NCBI GenBank assembly: GCA_004555955.1
Contig: SFJG01000075.1
Coordinates: 1-10,222, forward strand
Source: Bacteroidales bacterium
GTDB taxonomy: Bacteria > Bacteroidota > Bacteroidia > Bacteroidales > Muribaculaceae
DNA: 10,222 nucleotides
Direction of reading: 5' to 3'
Part shown: in pieces, positions 6,980 through 10,222 of the stretch
Position numbering within the stretch: position 1 is the stretch's first letter
Layout: every line of letters begins with the position of its first letter
Made by a program: the position numbers and the translations under genes
The notes under the pieces: model-generated
What the model was told of the DNA's origin: nothing
What the model saw: only the letters and a program-made list of their open reading frames with translations
Database searches by the model: none

Positions 6980-7804
6980 ATGACAAAAAGAGAATGGAAA
7001 CCAATTAAGGAGTATAGCGACATACTCTTCGACCAATACAAGGGCATAGCCCGCATAACAATCAACCGACCGGAAGTGTACAACGCTTTCCGACCGCAAA
7101 CCAACGAGCAAATGCTCGACGCTTTCGACATCTGCCGCGACCGCGCCGACATTCGCGTCATCGTGCTCACCGGCGCCGGCGACAAGGCGTTCTGCTCGGG
7201 CGGCGACCAAAACTATAAGACGCGCGGCGGCTACCGCGACAGCGACGGCACACCGCGCCTCAACGTGCTCGACCTCCACAAGGTGATTCGCTCGATTCCG
7301 AAGCCGGTAATCGCTATGGTTAACGGCTACGCTATCGGCGGCGGAAATGTGCTCAACGTGGTGTGCGACCTCTCGATTGCCTCCGAAAACGCGCGCTTCG
7401 GGCAGACCGGTCCGAAAGTGGGCAGTTTCGACGGCGGCTTCGGCTCGTCGTATCTTGCGCGTTGCGTAGGGCAGAAAAAAGCACGCGAGATTTGGTATCT
7501 CTGCCGTCAATACACCGCAGTCGAGGCATTGGAAATGGGTATGGTCAACAAGGTTGTGCCGCTCGAACGTCTCGAAGACGAGGTCGTGGAGTGGTGCGAA
7601 ACGATTATGATGCGCAGCCCGTTTGCAATCCGTATGGTGAAGCGATGCCTAAATGCCGAACTCGACGGGCAACGCGGTTTGATGGAACTTGCCGGCGACG
7701 CTACGCTGATGTATTATCTTATGGACGAAGCGCAAGAAGGCAAAAACGCGTTCCTCGAAAAGCGCGACCCCGACTTCGACCAATTTCCTAAATTTCCGGG
7801 ATAG
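6980..7804 (+). CDS. menB: MenB, 1,4-dihydroxy-2-naphthoyl-CoA synthase
   Basis: This 274-residue crotonase-fold enzyme cyclises o-succinylbenzoyl-CoA to 1,4-dihydroxy-2-naphthoyl-CoA. CSGGDQNYK gives the first oxyanion-hole and substrate loop. QTGPKVGSFDGG has Q142, G144, S149 and D151, matching E. coli Q154, G156, S161 and D163, and W172 in REIWYLCRQY matches W184, all with a constant offset of 12. Gln, Gly and Trp at these places mark the bicarbonate-dependent class of MenB. The C-terminus (EGKNAFLEKRDPDFDQFPKFPG) closely follows E. coli. It starts one base after menD and its stop directly abuts the menC start, so translation is probably coupled. Confidence 0.97.
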   Translation: MTKREWKPIKEYSDILFDQYKGIARITINRPEVYNAFRPQTNEQMLDAFDICRDRADIRVIVLTGAGDKAFCSGGDQNYKTRGGYRDSDGTPRLNVLDLHKVIRSIPKPVIAMVNGYAIGGGNVLNVVCDLSIASENARFGQTGPKVGSFDGGFGSSYLARCVGQKKAREIWYLCRQYTAVEALEMGMVNKVVPLERLEDEVVEWCETIMMRSPFAIRMVKRCLNAELDGQRGLMELAGDATLMYYLMDEAQEGKNAFLEKRDPDFDQFPKFPG

Positions 7805-8851
7805 ATGATTGCTAAATATTGCAAATACATTCTTCGGTTCAAGCAGCCGGCGGGTACGTCGCGCGGCGTGCTTACCGAGAAAGAGACGTATTTCATCAAG
7901 GTCTATGAGCCGTCGACGCCGGAGGTGTTCGGCATCGGCGAATGTGCCCTCTTTCGCGGGCTGTCGGCCGACGACGTGCCCGACTACGAGCAACGCCTCG
8001 CCGCTCTCTGCCAAGCCATCAGCCGCGACGAGCAGAGCGACCTCACGCAGTTCCCTTCGATGCTTTTCGGGCTCGAAACGGCTGTCTACGACCTCTCGAC
8101 GGGCGGACGCCGGACGCCTTTCCCCTCGGCTTTTACCGACGGGCAGGGCGAAATTCCTATCAACGGACTGGTGTGGATGGGCTCGCGCGACGAAATGCTC
8201 GCGCGAATCGACGATAAACTGAAAGCGGGCTTTACGACGATAAAAATCAAGGTGGGCGCTATCGACTTCGAGAGCGAACTCGACCTGCTTCGCCACATCC
8301 GAAAGGTGTTCCCGGCTGAAGCAATAACGATTCGACTCGACGCTAACGGCGGTTTTTCGCCCGACGTTGCTCTCGAGCGTCTCGAGGCTCTTGCTCGCTA
8401 CGACATTCATTCCATTGAGCAACCTATCAAGGCGGGACAATGGGACGAAATGGCGGAACTCTGCCTGAATTCGCCAATTCCGATTGCCCTCGACGAAGAA
8501 CTCATCGGCATCGCCGACACCGCGGAGCGCTGCCGCATGCTCGACACGATTAATCCGCAGTTTGTGGTGCTCAAGCCGTCGCTCGTCGGCGGTTTCCTCC
8601 AAACGCAACAGTGGATGATGCTCGCCGCACAGCGCGGCATCGGCGGCTGGATTACGTCGGCGCTGGAGTCGAACATCGGGCTCAACGCCATCGCGCAATG
8701 GACTGCCGCAATGGGCGCCGACATGCCGCAAGGGCTCGGCACGGGCGCTCTCTTTACCAACAACTTTGACTGCCCGCTGCGGCAAATCGGCGAGTCGCTA
8801 TGCTACGACCCGACTGCCAACTGGCAGTTGCCTGAACTCGATTGGCGATGA
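7805..8851 (+). CDS. menC: MenC, o-succinylbenzoate synthase
   Basis: This 348-residue enolase-superfamily enzyme dehydrates SHCHC to o-succinylbenzoate. The full catalytic set is visible: K147-I-K149 (K149 as the general base), metal ligands D179 in LDANGGF, E205 in SIEQP and D230 in LDEEL, and K257 in LKPSLVGG. These match E. coli K133, D161, E190, D213 and K235. The N-terminal capping domain takes up roughly the first 110 residues. It is slightly longer than E. coli MenC (320). The ATG at 7805 follows the menB stop with no gap, and the stop overlaps the menE start in ATGA. Some enolase relatives act as N-acyl amino acid racemases, but the operon makes MenC the firm choice. Confidence 0.96.
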   Translation: MIAKYCKYILRFKQPAGTSRGVLTEKETYFIKVYEPSTPEVFGIGECALFRGLSADDVPDYEQRLAALCQAISRDEQSDLTQFPSMLFGLETAVYDLSTGGRRTPFPSAFTDGQGEIPINGLVWMGSRDEMLARIDDKLKAGFTTIKIKVGAIDFESELDLLRHIRKVFPAEAITIRLDANGGFSPDVALERLEALARYDIHSIEQPIKAGQWDEMAELCLNSPIPIALDEELIGIADTAERCRMLDTINPQFVVLKPSLVGGFLQTQQWMMLAAQRGIGGWITSALESNIGLNAIAQWTAAMGADMPQGLGTGALFTNNFDCPLRQIGESLCYDPTANWQLPELDWR

Positions 8852-9792
8852 CCGTCAACGATTTTTTAGCCGAATGGCGCAACGCCGACGACTTCATCAC
8901 GGCGCATACGTCGGGCTCGACGGGCACGCCGAAGGTCATTCATCTACTCAAAAGCGATATGCTGGCTTCGGCACGCGCCACTAACACTCGTTTCGGCATC
9001 GGCGCTCGCAGCAGGCTCTTGCTATGCCTCTCGCCCGACTATATTGCCGGAAAGATGATGATTGTGCGCGCCCTCGACGCACGGGCGCGACTGACTGCCA
9101 TTGAGCCGCACCGCGACTTGCTTGCCGACTACCACGGCGACTCGTTCGACTTTGCCGCCGTTATCCCGGCGCAAGCGCAGACGCTCGCCGACCACCCCGA
9201 CCGGCTTGCCCGACTCGCAACTATCATCGTCGGCGGAGGTCCTGTTTCGCCGGAACTCGAGAGTAAACTCGCCGACCTCAACGCCAACGCTTACAGCACT
9301 TACGGAATGACTGAAACGTGCTCGCACATCGCCGTGCGACGCATCGGCATCGACCGTCACTATACCACGTTGGCACCAACGACGGTGAGTGCCGACAGCC
9401 GCGGGTGCCTGGTGGCTCGCATGCCTCATCTCTCTGTGGGAGAGGTGACGACAAACGACATTGTCGACATCCTGTCGGCTACGGAGTTTCGCTGGCGCGG
9501 ACGCATCGACAACGCCATCAACAGCGGCGGCGTGAAAATTATACCGGAAGAACTTGAGCGCGAAATTGCCGACTTGCTCGACGTGCGCTACTATATCGGT
9601 CGTCGACCGTCGCCGACGTGGGGCGAAGTGCCCGTGCTCGTCGTCGAAACCACCGACATGAGCGATCGGCGCCGCGACGCCCTACTCGCCGCTCTGCGCT
9701 CTCGCCTGGGCATCCGCGCACCACGCCAAATCGTCACCCGCGCCCGATTCGAAGAAACCCCAACCGGGAAGGTGGTAAGAGAGGAGAGGTAA
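8848..9792 (+). CDS. menE: MenE, o-succinylbenzoate--CoA ligase, short form
   Basis: This adenylate-forming (ANL) enzyme activates o-succinylbenzoate with ATP and CoA. With the ATG at 8848 it has 314 residues; this start overlaps the menC stop by 4 bases (ATGA). A TTG at 8842 would add two residues and is less likely. Motifs in order are A3 TSGSTGTPK (21-29), YGMTET (152-157), the A7-like TNDIVD, FRWRGRIDNAINSGGVKI (214-231) with D221, and the C-terminal ETPTGK with the likely catalytic lysine K308. The A3 loop begins only 20 residues from the N-terminus, so most of the N-terminal subdomain of the family is absent (E. coli MenE has 451 residues). The reading frame is clean and the gene sits in the correct operon, so a lineage-typical compact enzyme is more likely than a decayed one. 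The last residues and the stop lie in a 7-bp tandem repeat. Confidence 0.93.
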   Translation: MTVNDFLAEWRNADDFITAHTSGSTGTPKVIHLLKSDMLASARATNTRFGIGARSRLLLCLSPDYIAGKMMIVRALDARARLTAIEPHRDLLADYHGDSFDFAAVIPAQAQTLADHPDRLARLATIIVGGGPVSPELESKLADLNANAYSTYGMTETCSHIAVRRIGIDRHYTTLAPTTVSADSRGCLVARMPHLSVGEVTTNDIVDILSATEFRWRGRIDNAINSGGVKIIPEELEREIADLLDVRYYIGRRPSPTWGEVPVLVVETTDMSDRRRDALLAALRSRLGIRAPRQIVTRARFEETPTGKVVREER

Positions 9793-9823
9793 GAGGTAAG
9801 AGGTAAGGGGTAAGAGTGGAGAG
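9775..9823. repeat. seven-unit tandem repeat of a 7-mer spanning the menE stop
   Basis: Seven units of seven bases follow one another without breaks: GTAAGAG, AGGAGAG, GTAAGAG, GTAAGAG, GTAAGGG, GTAAGAG, TGGAGAG. Four are exact copies. The third unit supplies the TAA stop of menE. Because seven is not a multiple of three, TAA occurs in all three frames within the array, so a gain or loss of units would change only the last few residues, after K308. Confidence 0.9.
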
Positions 9824-9855
9824 CGTCCTCAAGAGCGATGCTCACAGCTGATGTA

Positions 9856-9878
9856 GTGCAAAGTCTCCGACTTAGCAC
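9856..9878. repeat. palindrome 1 of the menE-downstream island (apex CTCC; GGAG on - strand)
   Basis: GTGC and GCAC form an outer stem, an A/A mismatch follows, then AAGTC and GACTT pair around TCC (9866-9868). On the - strand the apex reads CGGAG. Two bases separate it from the next hairpin. Confidence 0.65.
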
Positions 9879-9880
9879 GG

Positions 9881-9915
9881 ACAATGAGCAAAATCTATGC
9901 AATTTAGCTCATTGT
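9881..9915 (+). terminator. probable terminator of the men operon
   Basis: ACAATGAGC (9881-9889) pairs perfectly with GCTCATTGT (9907-9915). Inside, after an A/A mismatch, AAAT pairs with ATTT, leaving a seven-base loop. The + strand continues TAGTTTGTTTTCTG, a T-rich tail. It lies 89 bases after the menE stop, so it could end the operon. The tail is interrupted, so strength is uncertain. Confidence 0.55.
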
Positions 9916-9934
9916 TAGTTTGTTTTCTGTCTCT

Positions 9935-9966
9935 ACCCCACCTAGCCGCGAGCGGCAAGGTGGGGT
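9935..9966. repeat. strong GC-rich palindrome, CCCCAC family
   Basis: ACCCCACCT (9935-9943) pairs with AGGTGGGGT (9958-9966); after an A/A mismatch GCCG pairs with CGGC around CGAG. It shares its outer CCCCAC/GTGGGG arms and layout (9-bp outer stem, one mismatch, inner stem) with the palindrome at 10118-10152. It has no T-tract on the + strand (TAAAC follows), so it is not a clear terminator. Confidence 0.75.
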
Positions 9967-9978
9967 TAAACGAGTACC

Positions 9979-9997
9979 GCAAGCTCTCCAAGCTTGC
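9979..9997. repeat. palindrome with CTCC apex (GGAG on - strand)
   Basis: GCAAGCT (9979-9985) pairs with AGCTTGC (9991-9997) around CTCCA. On the - strand the apex reads TGGAG, the same as its neighbours apart from T for C. Confidence 0.65.
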
Positions 9998-10059
9998 ATC
10001 TTGACGTTGTCGAGTTTCTCATCACACTCGTCCCTCTCGATCGATGCAGCCCGGACCGC

Positions 10060-10106
10060 AGCTGTGTCGTAGATACGGCTGCGGCAGCTGTGCCGGAGGT
10101 ACAGCT
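10060..10106. repeat. two adjacent related palindromes (GTAG and GGAG apex)
   Basis: The first pairs AGCTGTGTC (10060-10068) with GATACGGCT (10072-10080) around GTA, with two G-U type pairs. The second pairs AGCTGTGCC (10086-10094) with GGTACAGCT (10098-10106) around GGA, with one G-U type pair. Both are 21 bases long, 5 bases apart and similar in sequence, so they look like diverged direct copies. The pairs that are imperfect as DNA still hold as RNA. Confidence 0.65.
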
Positions 10107-10117
10107 ATCATGGGTAA

Positions 10118-10152
10118 CCCCACGCTCAGCGTCGGAGACGCTTAGCGTGGGG
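10118..10152. repeat. long palindrome, CCCCAC family with GGA apex
   Basis: CCCCACGCT (10118-10126) pairs with AGCGTGGGG (10144-10152); after one C/T mismatch AGCGTC (10128-10133) pairs with GACGCT (10137-10142) around GGA. That is 15 base pairs in total. The same TCGGAGA core recurs at 10181-10187 and, on the - strand, at 9864-9870. Confidence 0.8.
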
Positions 10153-10222
10153 CATAGAGGACGCTCCGTTATATCGAGCATCGGAGATGCTCGGTTGTGA
10201 TAGCATAGAGGGATGCCGATAT
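10153..10222. repeat. repeat modules at the right edge: palindrome and GCATAGAGG direct repeat
   Basis: CGAGCATC (10175-10182) pairs with GATGCTCG (10186-10193) around GGA. The nonamer GCATAGAGG occurs at 10152-10160 and again at 10203-10211, 51 bases apart. A short similar stretch ending in ATAT follows each copy (ACGCTCCGTTATAT, then GATGCCGATAT). The spacing suggests a modular repeat of about 50 bases that continues beyond the window. I see no credible gene in 9824-10222. Confidence 0.6.

Noticed and set aside
7649..8785. 378-codon open frame on the - strand, antisense to menB/menC
   Set aside because: It overlaps the complete menC gene with all catalytic residues. The protein is rich in Arg, Val, Ala and His with no family resemblance, as expected for a shadow frame.
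10134..10186. GGA triloops as CsrA/RsmA binding sites
   Set aside because: GGA in hairpin loops fits CsrA superficially, but these lack the preceding A of the ANGGA consensus, occur in both orientations and are not at ribosome-binding sites; Bacteroidota generally lack CsrA.
9966..10200. Small open frames on both strands in the palindrome island (68 and 71 codons)
   Set aside because: They run through several hairpins, overlap each other on opposite strands, lack ribosome-binding or promoter signals and show no protein-like pattern.
9824..10222. CRISPR array
   Set aside because: There is no series of identical direct repeats with unique spacers of constant length; the repeats are palindromes with differing arms and irregular spacing, and no cas genes are present.

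Overview
The window looks like a chromosomal segment of a member of the Bacteroidota, most likely order Bacteroidales; a Muribaculaceae-like lineage is my guess from general familiarity, not something the sequence proves. Supporting signs are promoters of the Bacteroidota type (a -7 box close to TAnnTTTG, with a weak -33 box 20 nt upstream), almost no Shine-Dalgarno sequences, a GT3-type (eukaryote-like) glycogen synthase next to a DUF3417-type alpha-glucan phosphorylase, and a compact menaquinone gene cluster with a very short MenE. Genes are GC-richer than the AT-rich spacers in front of them.

Layout. Bases 1-29 may hold the last codons of an upstream gene. Bases 30-250 are a leader region ending in a good promoter. 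Bases 251-4501 hold a two-gene glycogen unit on the + strand: glycogen synthase (251-1912), then alpha-glucan phosphorylase glgP (1949-4501), closed by a 17-bp hairpin terminator (4524-4562). Ribosomal protein bL19 (rplS) lies convergently on the - strand (4759-5118) with its own probable terminator (4672-4704) and an upstream leader and promoter. Divergent from rplS is a tight operon menD-menB-menC-menE (5302-9792). Its junctions are 1 bp, 0 bp and a 4-bp ATGA overlap. The last ~400 bases (9824-10222) hold no convincing gene but a dense series of palindromes, many with the same GGAG or GTAG apex.

How the genes work together. The synthase elongates alpha-1,4-glucan from a sugar nucleotide, and GlgP shortens it to glucose-1-phosphate, so the pair builds and draws down storage glycogen. 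MenD, MenC, MenE and MenB cover isochorismate to 1,4-dihydroxy-2-naphthoyl-CoA in the menaquinone pathway, apart from the MenH step. menF, menH and menA are not in the window. All core genes look intact, with catalytic residues in place.

The least explained parts are the palindrome island downstream of menE, the seven-unit 7-bp tandem repeat that supplies the menE stop codon, and the near-identical promoter cores in front of the glycogen synthase and rplS genes. No CRISPR array, tRNA, rRNA, transposase or defence gene is visible.
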